Part shown: positions 18,384-27,213 of the stretch, in pieces
Layout: every line of letters begins with the position of its first letter
How positions within the stretch are numbered: position 1 is the stretch's first letter
Assembly (NCBI RefSeq): GCF_014762705.1
Contig: NZ_JABURL010000036.1
Location: 1-64,000, forward strand
Origin: Cyclobacterium sp.
Lineage (GTDB): Bacteria; Bacteroidota; Bacteroidia; Cytophagales; Cyclobacteriaceae
Length of the DNA: 64,000 bases
Reading direction: 5' to 3'
Notes under the pieces: generated by a model
The model's database searches: none
Seen by the model: the letters and a program-made list of their open reading frames with translations, nothing else
Told to the model about the DNA's origin: nothing
Translations under genes and position numbers: made by a program

Positions 18384-20513
18384 TTAAGGATTTGTGGCTG
18401 TGCTTTTACTGATATCTGTACCCAGCCGCTGTAAATAAGCAATAAGGGCTACAATTTCGGAATCAGGCAATACTTCCACTCCTGATTCCTGAAGGCCTGC
18501 TACAATCTCACCGGCCTGCTGCTGAAGATCATTGATGGCAGTTTCATCATAACCTTCAGGGTAAGGCACACCTAATTTTTGCATGGTCCTGATCTTTGCT
18601 CCGATATTACTGTGATCCATGATATTGGTGGTCATCCATGGATAGGGAGGCATTAGGGATCCCGGTGACATGGTCCTTGGGTTCACCATGTGGTGGTAAT
18701 GCCAGCTGTCCGGATATTTACCTCCTACCCGGTGTAAATCAGGACCCGTACGTTTTGAACCCCATAGAAACGGCCTGTCATATATATATTCACCCGCTTT
18801 GGAGTATTCTCCATAACGCTCCGTTTCAGATCGGAATGGCCGGATCATTTGAGAATGACAGCCCACACAACCATTGGATATATACAAATCCCTCCCCTGC
18901 AGTTCTAATGGTGTATAAGGGGTAACACTACTAATGGTAGGCACATTGGATTTGATCAGAATCGTTGGAATGATTTCCACTACTCCGCCAATAAGAATCG
19001 CAACGGTTGCCAGAATGGTAAAAAACACAGGCTTTCTTTCCCAGGCCCTGTGCCAGAACTCACCCTTAGTAGAAACGTGCCTGGCCAGGGCAGGCGCTTC
19101 ATCGGCCTCTTCTTCCTGGAAGGAACCGGATGCGGCCGTTTTGACCAAATTGTAAACCATCAAAATGGCACCTGATAAATAAAGAAGTCCCCCAAAAGCA
19201 CGTAGCATATACATCGGAACGATCTGAATGACTGTTTCCAGGAAATTGGGATAAGCCAACCGACCCGCATCTCCGAACTCTTTCCACATCAAACTTTGAG
19301 TTAATGCAGCCACATACATGGGCAGCGCATAAAAAAGGATGCCCATGGTACCTAACCAGAAATGGGTATTGGCCAATTTGACAGAATATAAATTGGTTTT
19401 CCACATTTTAGGCCATAGCCAATACAGCATGGAAAAAGTCAGGAAACCATTCCACCCCAATCCACCAATGTGCACATGGGCTACTATCCAATCGGTATAG
19501 TGGGCAATGGCATTGACATTTTTAAGGGAAAGCAAGGGTCCTTCAAAGGTAGCCATACCATAAGCCGTAACGGCTACTACCATAAATTTCAAAACCGGAT
19601 CTACCCTGACCTTGTCCCAAGCCCCTCTAAGGGTCAAAAGTCCATTCACCATACCTCCCCAGGAAGGAGCTATCAACATGATTGAAAAGGCCACACCCAA
19701 CACCTGCGCCCATTCCGGCAATGCCGTGTAAAGCAAATGATGAGGACCTGCCCAGATGTAAATAAAAATCAGGGACCAAAAATGTATGATGGAAAGCTTA
19801 TAAGAATAAACGGGCCTGTTTGCTGCCTTTGGGAGATAATAATACATCAGCCCCAGAAAGGGAGTAGTCAGGAAAAACGCAACGGCATTGTGTCCATACC
19901 ACCATTGTACCAAAGCATCCTGTACACCTGCATAGGCAGAATAACTTTTAAATAGCGAGACAGGTAAGGCAAGTGAATTGAAAATATGCAGCACTGCCAC
20001 CGTTACGAAGGAAGCCAGGTAAAACCAAATGGCCACATACATGTGCTTTTCCCTGCGCTTGATCAATGTACCAATCATATTGGCACCAAAAGCCACCCAG
20101 ACAACGGTAATGGCAATATCAATGGGCCATTCAAGTTCTGCATACTCCTTAGAAGAAGTCAATCCCAAAGGAAGGGTGATCACCGCTGAAAGAATAATAG
20201 CCTGCCAGCCCCAAAAATGAAACCAACTCAGGGTTTTGTTCCACATGGGAGCCTTCAGAAGCCGGGGCATGGAATAATAAACACCGGCAAAAATGGCATT
20301 CCCTACAAATGCAAAAATCACAGCATTTGTGTGCAATGGCCTGAGCCTGCCAAAAGTTGTGTAGGGATTCCCCAGGTTAGCCTCCGGCAAAAATAGCTGC
20401 GTGGCAGCAAGCACACCGATCAGCATTCCTGCTAATCCCCATATTATGGTAGCTGCACCAAAGTACTTTACGATCTTGTTATCGTAACTAAATTGTTCAA
20501 GTGTTCCTGACAT
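18384..20513 (-). CDS. ccoNO: cbb3-type cytochrome c oxidase, fused CcoN-CcoO
   Basis: 709 residues from the ATG at 20513, which directly follows the ccoS stop (TGA-T-ATG) and has a GGAG just upstream; the longer frame would begin with TTG inside ccoS. Residues 1 to about 480 are CcoN with about 12 helices and the heme/CuB histidines in LHTNAV, GHNAVAF, GPHHLLY and HVHIGG. After a linker and one helix, residues about 495-709 are CcoO with CVGCHSQ (near residue 548) and a Met-rich GSLMPPYPWM. It is the catalytic core that reduces oxygen to water at low oxygen tension and pumps protons. The fusion is known from Bacteroidota. Confidence 0.95.
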   Translation of the reverse strand: MSGTLEQFSYDNKIVKYFGAATIIWGLAGMLIGVLAATQLFLPEANLGNPYTTFGRLRPLHTNAVIFAFVGNAIFAGVYYSMPRLLKAPMWNKTLSWFHFWGWQAIILSAVITLPLGLTSSKEYAELEWPIDIAITVVWVAFGANMIGTLIKRREKHMYVAIWFYLASFVTVAVLHIFNSLALPVSLFKSYSAYAGVQDALVQWWYGHNAVAFFLTTPFLGLMYYYLPKAANRPVYSYKLSIIHFWSLIFIYIWAGPHHLLYTALPEWAQVLGVAFSIMLIAPSWGGMVNGLLTLRGAWDKVRVDPVLKFMVVAVTAYGMATFEGPLLSLKNVNAIAHYTDWIVAHVHIGGLGWNGFLTFSMLYWLWPKMWKTNLYSVKLANTHFWLGTMGILFYALPMYVAALTQSLMWKEFGDAGRLAYPNFLETVIQIVPMYMLRAFGGLLYLSGAILMVYNLVKTAASGSFQEEEADEAPALARHVSTKGEFWHRAWERKPVFFTILATVAILIGGVVEIIPTILIKSNVPTISSVTPYTPLELQGRDLYISNGCVGCHSQMIRPFRSETERYGEYSKAGEYIYDRPFLWGSKRTGPDLHRVGGKYPDSWHYHHMVNPRTMSPGSLMPPYPWMTTNIMDHSNIGAKIRTMQKLGVPYPEGYDETAINDLQQQAGEIVAGLQESGVEVLPDSEIVALIAYLQRLGTDISKSTATNP

Positions 20514-20514
20514 A

Positions 20515-20697
20515 TCACTCCGATTTATTAGGTGTTTTTTTATTTGTTTTATTTTTTGTTTTGTTCTCAAACAATATCCTTATGGCCGGGGTATGCTGGT
20601 CGTCAAACTGACCTCCTTTCATTGCTTTAAAAAACAGCCATAAAAAACATCCGGCCATTACTAAACTTATCCCTATCAATATAAAAATCACTTCCAT
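20515..20697 (-). CDS. ccoS: cbb3 oxidase assembly protein CcoS
   Basis: 60 residues with one N-terminal helix (MEVIFILIGISLVMAGCFLW) and the following conserved stretch FKAMKGGQFDD typical of CcoS. It is needed for cofactor insertion into the oxidase in other bacteria. Its start overlaps the end of ccoI by 10 nt and its stop is one base before the ccoNO start, so translation is probably coupled. Confidence 0.92.
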   Translation of the reverse strand: MEVIFILIGISLVMAGCFLWLFFKAMKGGQFDDQHTPAIRILFENKTKNKTNKKTPNKSE

Positions 20698-23141
20698 TTT
20701 TCAGTGGCTTTTTGGTTCATACCTCTCCTGAATGCCAGCAGGTTGGTCGCCATCGTGGTAAACAACACCACTGATATACTGCTTGCAGGCATTAAAATAG
20801 CACATAATACAGGACTTACCAAACCCTGAACAGCATAGTAAATGCCTATTGCATTGTAAGCAAAACTAAGCGCAAAACTAATTTTTATAACTTTCCTGCC
20901 GGTATTCGCAAAATCCAGAAATTGAGACAAAAGGCTGAGCTTTTTTCCATCCAGAATGGCATCGCTGGCCGGACTGAAATGGGAAATATTATCGGAGACG
21001 GCAATACCCACCTGGCTTACCCTTAGTGCTCCGGCATCATTTAACCCATCTCCTACCATCAACACCTGCTTACCGGAATGTTGAAGACGCTCAATATGGC
21101 TCAGCTTATCAGCAGGGCTTTGTTGAAAATGCATATGGATTTCATTGCCCAACTCCCTTTCTAAGATTTGTCTTTCATGGTCCAGATCTCCTGAAAGCAG
21201 GTGCAGGTCGAATCTGTTCTTTAACTCCTTCACCATTTTACCCATACCATTCCTGATACCGCTGTCTATAAAGAAGGTGCCCAAATGAACGCCTTCAACA
21301 AAAAAGTAAACTTTATTGCCCGTGGACTTTTCAGCTTCGCCGGTCTTTAGGTCCATTAAGGATGCCGCTCCCAGTGCTATGGTTTGAGTTTTATAGGTGG
21401 CAGTCAGTCCTTTACCGGGAATTTCCTCCACCTTCTCCAAGTCAGCAGGGCTTACCTGCCCCAGGTAACGGTTTATCCGGTTGCTTAAAGGGTGAACCGA
21501 ATAACTCACCAAAGCTTTCAAAACCCCTCGGGTTTCATCTGAAAGCTTTTCCCCTTCATACCTTATTTTGGCATTGGCAGGTGAAGTGAGGGTTCCTGTT
21601 TTATCAAAAACCAGTGTATCCACCGCAGCAAGTTTTTCGATTACCTGTGAATTTTTCAGGTAAAAGCTGCTTTTTCCAAAAATACGCATGATATTTCCCA
21701 ATGTGAATGGCGTTGACATGGCCAATGCGCAGGGGCAGGTAATGATTAAAACAGCTGTAAAAGCCCTGATCCCCATGGAAAAGTCATACATGCTCCAATA
21801 CAGCAAAGTGCTGAAGGCAATCAGCAATACGGTAAAGGTAAATTTACCACTGATTCGGTTGGCCAAAGAGGCAAGGGAATCCTTTTGCTCCCTCTTGGAA
21901 AAAGCTTCGTGGTTCCACAAATCTGTCAAATAACCCTGAGAAGGGGATTTTTGCACCGCAAGGTTGATCGCAGGGCCCTTTTGCCTTCCACCAGCATAAA
22001 TCAGTGAGCCTTTTTTCAGGCCGACAGGCACCTCCTCACCTGTTACAAAACTATAATCTATTGATGCCTCTTCGTTTAATAAAATACTATCAGCCGGCAC
22101 CAGCTCCTCATTTCTGACCCTGATGATATCCCCCACCTGAACTTTGGTAAGGGGAATCACTTCCTCCTGATCCTTTTTCAGTCTGCTCACCGCTATGGGA
22201 AAATAAGCAGTATAATCCCTGTCAAATGAAAGGGTATCAAAAGTCTTCTGCTGGTACCATTTTCCAAGCAACAGAAAAAAAAGTAAGCCTCCCAGGGTAT
22301 CCAAATAACCTTCCTGGCCCAATAGGAAAATTCCAAACAGACTGTATACAAATAGGGTAATGATTCCCATGGCTATGGGCACATCCATATTTACTGTTCG
22401 GTTTTTAAGGGCCAACCAGGCAGATTGGTAATAATCGGTAGCCGCGTAAAAAAAGACCGGTAAGCTTAGCAATACATTCAGGTAACGAAATAGATTCTTG
22501 AAACCAGGCCCCAATAGTTCTGCCTCCGAAAAATATTCCGGAAGACTGAAAAACATCATGTTGCCAAAACAGAAGCCAGCTACAGCCAATTTATAAATCA
22601 GCTTCCGGTCCATTTTTGGTCTTTTTCCTACATTCAGGTCAGAGAGATTTATGGCTGGCTCATAACCTATGTGTGCCATTAGGGCCACAATATCCTTCAG
22701 TCCAATATATTCCTGCTGAAATTTGACCTGCACCTTTTTTTTGATAAAATCCACTCTTGAGGAAATGATTCCCTGATCCAGGCGGTTCAGATTTTCAAGC
22801 AGCCATATGCAGGAGGCACAATGGACCATGGGTACATAAAAAGTGACATGGGTTTGGTCCTCGTCCCGGAAATCAATCAATTTCTCTGAAATCTCCTTAT
22901 CATCCAGATAATCAAAGCGGTTATCTCTTGTTGCCCGGTTTTTTTGATTGTTGCCCGGAGTATCTGCCAGATTGTAGTAATCACAAAGATCGTTTTCTGA
23001 CAGTACATCATAGACCGTCCTGCATCCGGAACAACAGAAATCCTTCCCATCATGGTGAAGTCCATCATTATCGCAGGGTTCTCCACAATGATAGCAGGTT
23101 GTTTGTTGCTTTTTTTCCTTTTCGGTAGAGGTATTCTCCAT
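20688..23141 (-). CDS. ccoI: Copper-translocating P1B-type ATPase CcoI
   Basis: 817 residues. A cysteine-rich N-terminal domain (CYHCGEPC, then CCSGC) is followed by a heavy-metal-associated domain with CASC (residues about 115-118), then about eight helices with the metal-site CPCAL, the phosphorylation motif DKTGTLT and the hinge GDGLNDA. The Cys-rich N-terminus is typical of the FixI/CcoI branch. CcoI exports copper for the CuB site of the cbb3 oxidase. It is the first gene of the oxidase operon. A TAGCTTTG -7 element and an FNR-like palindrome lie just upstream. Confidence 0.93.
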   Translation of the reverse strand: MENTSTEKEKKQQTTCYHCGEPCDNDGLHHDGKDFCCSGCRTVYDVLSENDLCDYYNLADTPGNNQKNRATRDNRFDYLDDKEISEKLIDFRDEDQTHVTFYVPMVHCASCIWLLENLNRLDQGIISSRVDFIKKKVQVKFQQEYIGLKDIVALMAHIGYEPAINLSDLNVGKRPKMDRKLIYKLAVAGFCFGNMMFFSLPEYFSEAELLGPGFKNLFRYLNVLLSLPVFFYAATDYYQSAWLALKNRTVNMDVPIAMGIITLFVYSLFGIFLLGQEGYLDTLGGLLFFLLLGKWYQQKTFDTLSFDRDYTAYFPIAVSRLKKDQEEVIPLTKVQVGDIIRVRNEELVPADSILLNEEASIDYSFVTGEEVPVGLKKGSLIYAGGRQKGPAINLAVQKSPSQGYLTDLWNHEAFSKREQKDSLASLANRISGKFTFTVLLIAFSTLLYWSMYDFSMGIRAFTAVLIITCPCALAMSTPFTLGNIMRIFGKSSFYLKNSQVIEKLAAVDTLVFDKTGTLTSPANAKIRYEGEKLSDETRGVLKALVSYSVHPLSNRINRYLGQVSPADLEKVEEIPGKGLTATYKTQTIALGAASLMDLKTGEAEKSTGNKVYFFVEGVHLGTFFIDSGIRNGMGKMVKELKNRFDLHLLSGDLDHERQILERELGNEIHMHFQQSPADKLSHIERLQHSGKQVLMVGDGLNDAGALRVSQVGIAVSDNISHFSPASDAILDGKKLSLLSQFLDFANTGRKVIKISFALSFAYNAIGIYYAVQGLVSPVLCAILMPASSISVVLFTTMATNLLAFRRGMNQKATEKWK

Positions 23142-23164
23142 TTGGCGGCAATTTAGTTCACCTT

Positions 23165-23172
23165 CAAAGCTA
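23165..23172 (-). promoter_or_regulatory. -7 element in front of ccoI
   Basis: On the minus strand TAGCTTTG matches TAnnTTTG exactly, 24-31 nt upstream of the ccoI ATG. The FNR-like palindrome lies directly upstream, in the place of the usual spacer. Confidence 0.55.
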
Positions 23173-23177
23173 AAAAC

Positions 23178-23191
23178 ATGACAAAGATCAT
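23178..23191. promoter_or_regulatory. FNR/CRP-type palindrome upstream of ccoI
   Basis: ATGAC-AAAG-ATCAT has the form of an FNR-family site (consensus TTGAT-N4-ATCAA) and equals the site at 23905-23918 read on the other strand except in the spacer. It sits between the Usp-like gene and ccoI. No regulator of this family is encoded in the window. Confidence 0.6.
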
Positions 23192-23204
23192 TTAATATAG
23201 TGAT

Positions 23205-23834
23205 TTAAATGGCCAAATAAAATGAAAGCCTGTCATACCACATGCCTCCCTTGTAAAAATGGAACAGTACTTTGGCCAGATCCGCCTGATTATTTTTTGA
23301 GGTGACCAAAATAGTGCATTGGTGCTTGACGGCGTAAGACCAAAAATCTCCTATTCTATTGAAGTTAAACTTGATAAAGGAGGTTTCTGAAGTATGGGTA
23401 TTTACTTCCTGTATGATTTCCTGCTCCTCTTTTTGTTTGGATTTGGGGATAAAAGCCGGTGAGATAATTGTAGCCTTGCTTTTTTTGATATTATTTTCAA
23501 AAAGCGTCAAAAAATGCCTGATGATCTTTGCCGAGGCCGGACTTCCGTCATAATGAAAAAGCAAGCGTTCAAAAGACAATTCCCGGTCATAAAGGAGCAC
23601 AGGAACATCACAGGGTTCATTTTCCAGAGCTTTGGGATGATCCAAACCATGTAGCCAATCCAATATTTTGGGTAAATGAGCCGTATACAATTGAATAGAA
23701 CTACTGGGTATTAATTTTTTCCCCACAAGTTCCTTTACGATATCCGCTTCAAAGTTCTGACCCAAAGGGAGGTGAGTATGTGGGGTAATGATTTCACCGG
23801 GGAAAGAAAATTGTGTGTCCAGCTTTGTTTGCAT
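23205..23834 (-). CDS. Usp-like protein preceding the cbb3 operon
   Basis: 209 residues, no signal peptide and no membrane segment. The middle (LLFHYDGSPASAKIIRHFL, about residues 89-107) resembles the start of a universal stress protein domain, and the end (HQCTILVTSKNNQADLAKVLF) resembles its last strand and helix. The glycine-rich ATP-binding loop is not clear. It ends 63 nt before ccoI and has its own TAGATTTG -7 element and FNR-like palindrome. Usp genes often lie next to cbb3 operons and respond to low oxygen, which fits, but the family assignment is tentative. Confidence 0.6.
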   Translation of the reverse strand: MQTKLDTQFSFPGEIITPHTHLPLGQNFEADIVKELVGKKLIPSSSIQLYTAHLPKILDWLHGLDHPKALENEPCDVPVLLYDRELSFERLLFHYDGSPASAKIIRHFLTLFENNIKKSKATIISPAFIPKSKQKEEQEIIQEVNTHTSETSFIKFNFNRIGDFWSYAVKHQCTILVTSKNNQADLAKVLFHFYKGGMWYDRLSFYLAI

Positions 23835-23851
23835 GAGCCCGTTTTTTTTTA

Positions 23852-23859
23852 CAAATCTA
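23852..23859 (-). promoter_or_regulatory. -7 element of the Usp-like gene
   Basis: Minus-strand TAGATTTG matches TAnnTTTG exactly and lies 18 nt upstream of the ATG at 23834. The palindrome at 23905-23918 is centred about 52 nt further upstream, a distance compatible with activation from an upstream site. Confidence 0.55.
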
Positions 23860-23904
23860 TATCACGGGAAGAAAGAGAATAGTGATATATGGTTAGGCTC
23901 AAAC

Positions 23905-23918
23905 ATGATAAATGTCAT
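23905..23918. promoter_or_regulatory. FNR/CRP-type palindrome in the Usp-like/SIMPL divergent region
   Basis: ATGAT-AAAT-GTCAT; with the flanks the inverted repeat extends to ACATGA...TCATGT (23903-23920), 6-bp perfect arms. Read on the minus strand the arms equal those of the site before ccoI. It could control the Usp-like gene and possibly the divergent SIMPL gene. Confidence 0.6.
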
Positions 23919-24025
23919 GTTATATTCAAAAGGAAGTTCCCAACTCCCTCAGAGAGATTTAATTCCGTGGAAAAATTCCAAATACGTTAGTTTTTATCGA
24001 AATTTACAAAAAACTACTTTTACAA

Positions 24026-24757
24026 ATGAAAGAACACCTTACCGCTATCATCTTTGCCCTGGCCATTCTGGGATCTGCAATTGTTTTGGGCAATGCTTAC
24101 TGGAAAAGAAGCCTTGAAGAGACCAAAATTTCCGTCACCGGACTGGGTGAGACGGATTTTATTTCTGACCTCATTGTATGGGAGGGCCTTTTCGAAAAGC
24201 AAGCTAATTCTTTAGGAGAAGCCTATTCGGGTTTGGAACAGGACAGAAAAGCCGTTACGGAATACCTCAATTCCAAAGGGATCGCATCTGAAGAAATCGT
24301 ATTCAGTGCCGTACAGACCCGGCAAAATACTCGGGCAGAGTACAACAATGAGGGAAGGTATATGGGGGAAACATTTCTGGGGTATATATTAAGCCAAAAT
24401 ATTAGCATAGAATCCAAAGAGGTAGAAAAGGTGGAGAAAATGGCCCGTGAAATCACCGAATTGCTCAATAAGGAGATACAATTTTATTCCCAGGCCCCCC
24501 GGTATTATTTTACCCAATTGGCGGACCTGAAAATTGAATTGATTTCAAAGGCGACTGAAGATGCCCGGTTAAGGGCTGAAAAAATCGCTGAAAATTCCGG
24601 CACCACACTGGGAGGTCTTATCACTGCCAATATGGGAATTTTTCAGATTACGGGACAAAATTCTGGAGAAGATTATTCCTGGGGAGGCACTTTTAATACT
24701 TCTTCAAAAGCTAAAACTGCCTCCATTACCATGAAACTGGACTACCGTATCAAATAG
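24026..24757 (+). CDS. SIMPL domain (DUF541) protein
   Basis: 243 residues. An N-terminal hydrophobic segment (about 7-26, AIIFALAILGSAIVLGNAYW) serves as a signal or anchor. The rest is a SIMPL/DUF541 domain: ISVTGLGE near residue 36, a repeated helix-strand pattern, and SKATEDARLRAEKIAENSG near 176-194, all typical. The domain occurs in periplasmic proteins of unknown biochemical role in many bacteria. It starts 191 nt from the divergent Usp-like gene. The DUF5522 gene begins 2 nt after its stop, so the two form an operon. Confidence 0.88.
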   Translation: MKEHLTAIIFALAILGSAIVLGNAYWKRSLEETKISVTGLGETDFISDLIVWEGLFEKQANSLGEAYSGLEQDRKAVTEYLNSKGIASEEIVFSAVQTRQNTRAEYNNEGRYMGETFLGYILSQNISIESKEVEKVEKMAREITELLNKEIQFYSQAPRYYFTQLADLKIELISKATEDARLRAEKIAENSGTTLGGLITANMGIFQITGQNSGEDYSWGGTFNTSSKAKTASITMKLDYRIK

Positions 24758-24759
24758 CG

Positions 24760-24933
24760 ATGGGCAGCAAAAACCGTATTCCACCAGCTCATTTACTACA
24801 GGAAGGTATTCACTATTATTATGAGGGTCCTTTTATGGTTTTTACAAGGGATTACCACTTGCTCAGGGGCTATTGCTGCAACAATGCCTGCAGGCACTGT
24901 CCATACCGGGAAATAAAGAAAGAAAAAGAATAA
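24760..24933 (+). CDS. Small cysteine-rich protein, DUF5522 family
   Basis: 57 residues, in frame from ATG at 24760 to TAA at 24931-24933. The stretch HYYYEGPFMVFTRDYHL followed by RGYCCNNACRHCPY matches the DUF5522 family, with four cysteines and one histidine that probably bind a metal or a cluster. It starts 2 nt after the SIMPL gene. It converges with the MpaB-like gene, whose stop is 6 nt away. The function of the family is unknown. The gene is easily missed because of its length. Confidence 0.85.
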   Translation: MGSKNRIPPAHLLQEGIHYYYEGPFMVFTRDYHLLRGYCCNNACRHCPYREIKKEKE

Positions 24934-24939
24934 TAGGAA

Positions 24940-25791
24940 TTATTTGGAGGAATTAAAAGTTCCTAAATCTGGTATTTGGTATCCTTTCGGATAGGTGTCC
25001 CGTTTTCTTTGGGTTCCTAAGCGCGGTACTTTCCTTTCCGGCATTATGCTTAAACCAAAAGCCCTGATTTTCAATCCTGTCCTTACCAGGAGTTGTAATG
25101 CTCTTGGTGGATCAGGGAAGCCCATGGCTTTCCTGAGCGGCGCATCCATGAGACAGAATGCGACATGCCTTCCTGCCCCAAATAACCACTGCGGAAGGTA
25201 AAAGCCCAATAACAAATCCAGTGTTTTTTGCCCCAGCAGCCTATTATCCGCGTGAAATATAAAATGTTCCTTTTCGTAAGACAAGTTAAAAGATTCAAAT
25301 TCGGAAAGGGTCTCAGGAACGTCCGTTATCCCCATATGCCTGGCCAACTCCCTGTAGTTGACAAAAATTGCCTCTTTTTCCTTCGAGGTAAATGGTCTCC
25401 AACCCCAATTATCCATCCACCGTATGGGTTCAAAAATAAAAGTAGACAATACATAGAGGTAGTCCTGATTGGGAATATGAAAACGGCCATGCATGGCATT
25501 CATGCGCCCAATGGCAGCTTTGCCCCTATCGCTGTCCTTTCCATTTTCCAAAATCTCGTACAAGATCAATTCGGTATCATCATAGCGTTTACGGGTCCTT
25601 TTTGTAAATTCACCGGTTGCAACCAGTAGCCTTGAAACAGAAGGCACAGCAAAAGTCCTGAAGAGGGCAAATTCCAGGGCTTTTTCCATATCCCAGGGAA
25701 AACAGTGAAAAGATAGCAAAAAGGCTATTTTTTCATGGTCCCTTTCAGGATGCAGTTGCTTTATTTGCCTGCTAAAAGGTTTGTTGCTCAT
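24940..25791 (-). CDS. Oxygenase MpaB family (DUF2236) protein
   Basis: 283 residues from the ATG at 25791 (MSNKPFSRQ); the open frame extends 11 codons upstream to a TTG, which is less likely as start. The motifs FRTFAVPSVSRLL (about 45-57), a MNAMHGRFHIPN segment with the conserved histidine (about 95-106) and the later HADNRLLGQ and YLPQWLFG are typical of the MpaB/DUF2236 family, which includes the fungal enzyme MpaB and rubber oxygenase-like heme proteins. It is helical and probably soluble. The substrate is unknown. The neighbours give no hint. Confidence 0.8.
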   Translation of the reverse strand: MSNKPFSRQIKQLHPERDHEKIAFLLSFHCFPWDMEKALEFALFRTFAVPSVSRLLVATGEFTKRTRKRYDDTELILYEILENGKDSDRGKAAIGRMNAMHGRFHIPNQDYLYVLSTFIFEPIRWMDNWGWRPFTSKEKEAIFVNYRELARHMGITDVPETLSEFESFNLSYEKEHFIFHADNRLLGQKTLDLLLGFYLPQWLFGAGRHVAFCLMDAPLRKAMGFPDPPRALQLLVRTGLKIRAFGLSIMPERKVPRLGTQRKRDTYPKGYQIPDLGTFNSSK

Positions 25792-25926
25792 AAGATATAT
25801 CCATATGGCTGCTAATTTAGTCAAGTGGGTTTATGATTTAAAACTTTATTCCTTTAAAAAGGTCCGGGCTTTGTCATTTTACATAACAAAATGCTTAATT
25901 TTCAAACATTAACAGGGGTACATGAG

Positions 25927-26796
25927 ATGAAAAAATCAATTATTATCCTGCTCACTTTTGTCTTCCCTTCTCTCAATTTTGCACAGGAAAACAACAATTA
26001 TCCCTGGAAAATAATTGAAACATCTTCCGGAGAAACTACTGATATTCCAGCAATCCTGAAAGCGATAAATGAGGTTCAGCTTGTGGTTTTTGGAGAGGAA
26101 CACGATGACAGCATTGCCCATGTGGTGCAGGAAAGGCTTTACAGGGGAATGATCGAAAAATACGGAAATGCAACCCTTAGTCTGGAAATGTTTGAAAGAG
26201 ATGTACAGCTCATCATGGATGAATACCTTTCCGGGCTGATATCAGAAGACAAGCTGATTGAAGAGGGCCGGGCATGGAGCAATTATTCAGATTATGCCCC
26301 CCTGCTGTACCTTGCTAAGGAGGAAGGGCAGGCAGTCGTGGCTTCCAATGTGCCAGGAAGGTATGCCAATATGGTTAGCAGGAAAGGATTGGGCACCCTG
26401 GAACTATTGAGCCGAAAAGCAGCAGATTATTACTCGGCTTTTAGTCTTCCCAAAGAAGATGATCCCTATTTAAAGAAATTCAATGATGCCATGGGTAGCC
26501 ATGGTCAGCATATGGGACCCCAATATTTTCATGCCCAACTGCTCAGGGATGCTACCATGGCGACAAGCATCCTTCAATCCTGGCGCAAAAACCGAAGAAT
26601 TAAAATCCTGCACCTTACCGGCAGATTCCATAGTGATGAGGGGTTAGGAACGGTCAATGAATTAAAACGAAGAAAAAAAAATCTGAGAATTATAACCATA
26701 TCTTCCTTCCCTTCGCCAGATTTCCAGAACCCGGATTTCAAAGCGATTCAATCCCTGGCAGATTACATAATCCTGACAAAGCCACAGAAAAAATAA
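25927..26796 (+). CDS. ChaN-family protein
   Basis: 289 residues from the ATG at 25927, chosen because it gives a clean signal peptide (MKKSIIILLTFVFPSLNFAQ); an in-frame ATG at 25891 would add 12 residues in front of it. The ChaN motifs are present: VVFGEEHDD (about 45-53), LSLEMFERDVQ (about 76-86) and VVASNVPGRYANMVSRKG (about 127-144). Members of this family bind heme or act in iron metabolism (Campylobacter ChaN), and an EreA-like fold has been proposed. No lipobox Cys is seen, so it is probably periplasmic and soluble. Alone in its transcription unit. Confidence 0.8.
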   Translation: MKKSIIILLTFVFPSLNFAQENNNYPWKIIETSSGETTDIPAILKAINEVQLVVFGEEHDDSIAHVVQERLYRGMIEKYGNATLSLEMFERDVQLIMDEYLSGLISEDKLIEEGRAWSNYSDYAPLLYLAKEEGQAVVASNVPGRYANMVSRKGLGTLELLSRKAADYYSAFSLPKEDDPYLKKFNDAMGSHGQHMGPQYFHAQLLRDATMATSILQSWRKNRRIKILHLTGRFHSDEGLGTVNELKRRKKNLRIITISSFPSPDFQNPDFKAIQSLADYIILTKPQKK

Positions 26797-26820
26797 CAAA
26801 ATAAAACATGAAATTGCTTA

Positions 26821-27213
26821 TCATTTTCCTATTATTTCATTGAACACCATGTCTATTTTAATGGTATCCCTTGGGTATTCCAAAACCAATGACTTCTCTT
26901 TTGAAACCAAAATAGGCGTTTTTAAAGCGGATTTTTCTTTGACAAGTAATGTCAACAGATCTGTTTCCTCTATTTCTTTTCCCTGGATGTTTTCCTTGAA
27001 ATATTGAGAACCCTTATCAAAGAGATCAATGATGTTTTTGTTTAGTTTCTTTGCCAACTCTAAAACCTGAGTTGGGGTCATGTCATTTTTGGAAATATCC
27101 AATTCATTGATCACATGCTTGTGAAGCGTCAAAACGTAGGCATAGGCTTCCCTGTCTTCCAATTTATTGCTGTTGTAAAGAAATTTGATTTCGTTTTTTC
27201 CCAATTCAAACAT
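26821..27213 (-). CDS. ArsC/Spx-like protein without the CxxC or catalytic Cys
   Basis: 130 residues without any cysteine. The order of elements fits the ArsC/Spx fold: TPTQVLELAKKLN (about 46-58), NIIDLFDKGSQYFKE (about 59-73), then LLTLLVKEKSALKTPILVSKEKSL (about 85-108), matching the arsenate reductase pattern of a TG-x-YKE helix followed by a RPI-type strand. The N-terminal strand and active-site CxxxxxR loop are replaced by FLYNSNKLEDREAYAY. It therefore cannot be an arsenate reductase of the usual kind; a binding role as for Spx is possible. Monocistronic, convergent with the ChaN gene. Confidence 0.6.
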   Translation of the reverse strand: MFELGKNEIKFLYNSNKLEDREAYAYVLTLHKHVINELDISKNDMTPTQVLELAKKLNKNIIDLFDKGSQYFKENIQGKEIEETDLLTLLVKEKSALKTPILVSKEKSLVLEYPRDTIKIDMVFNEIIGK

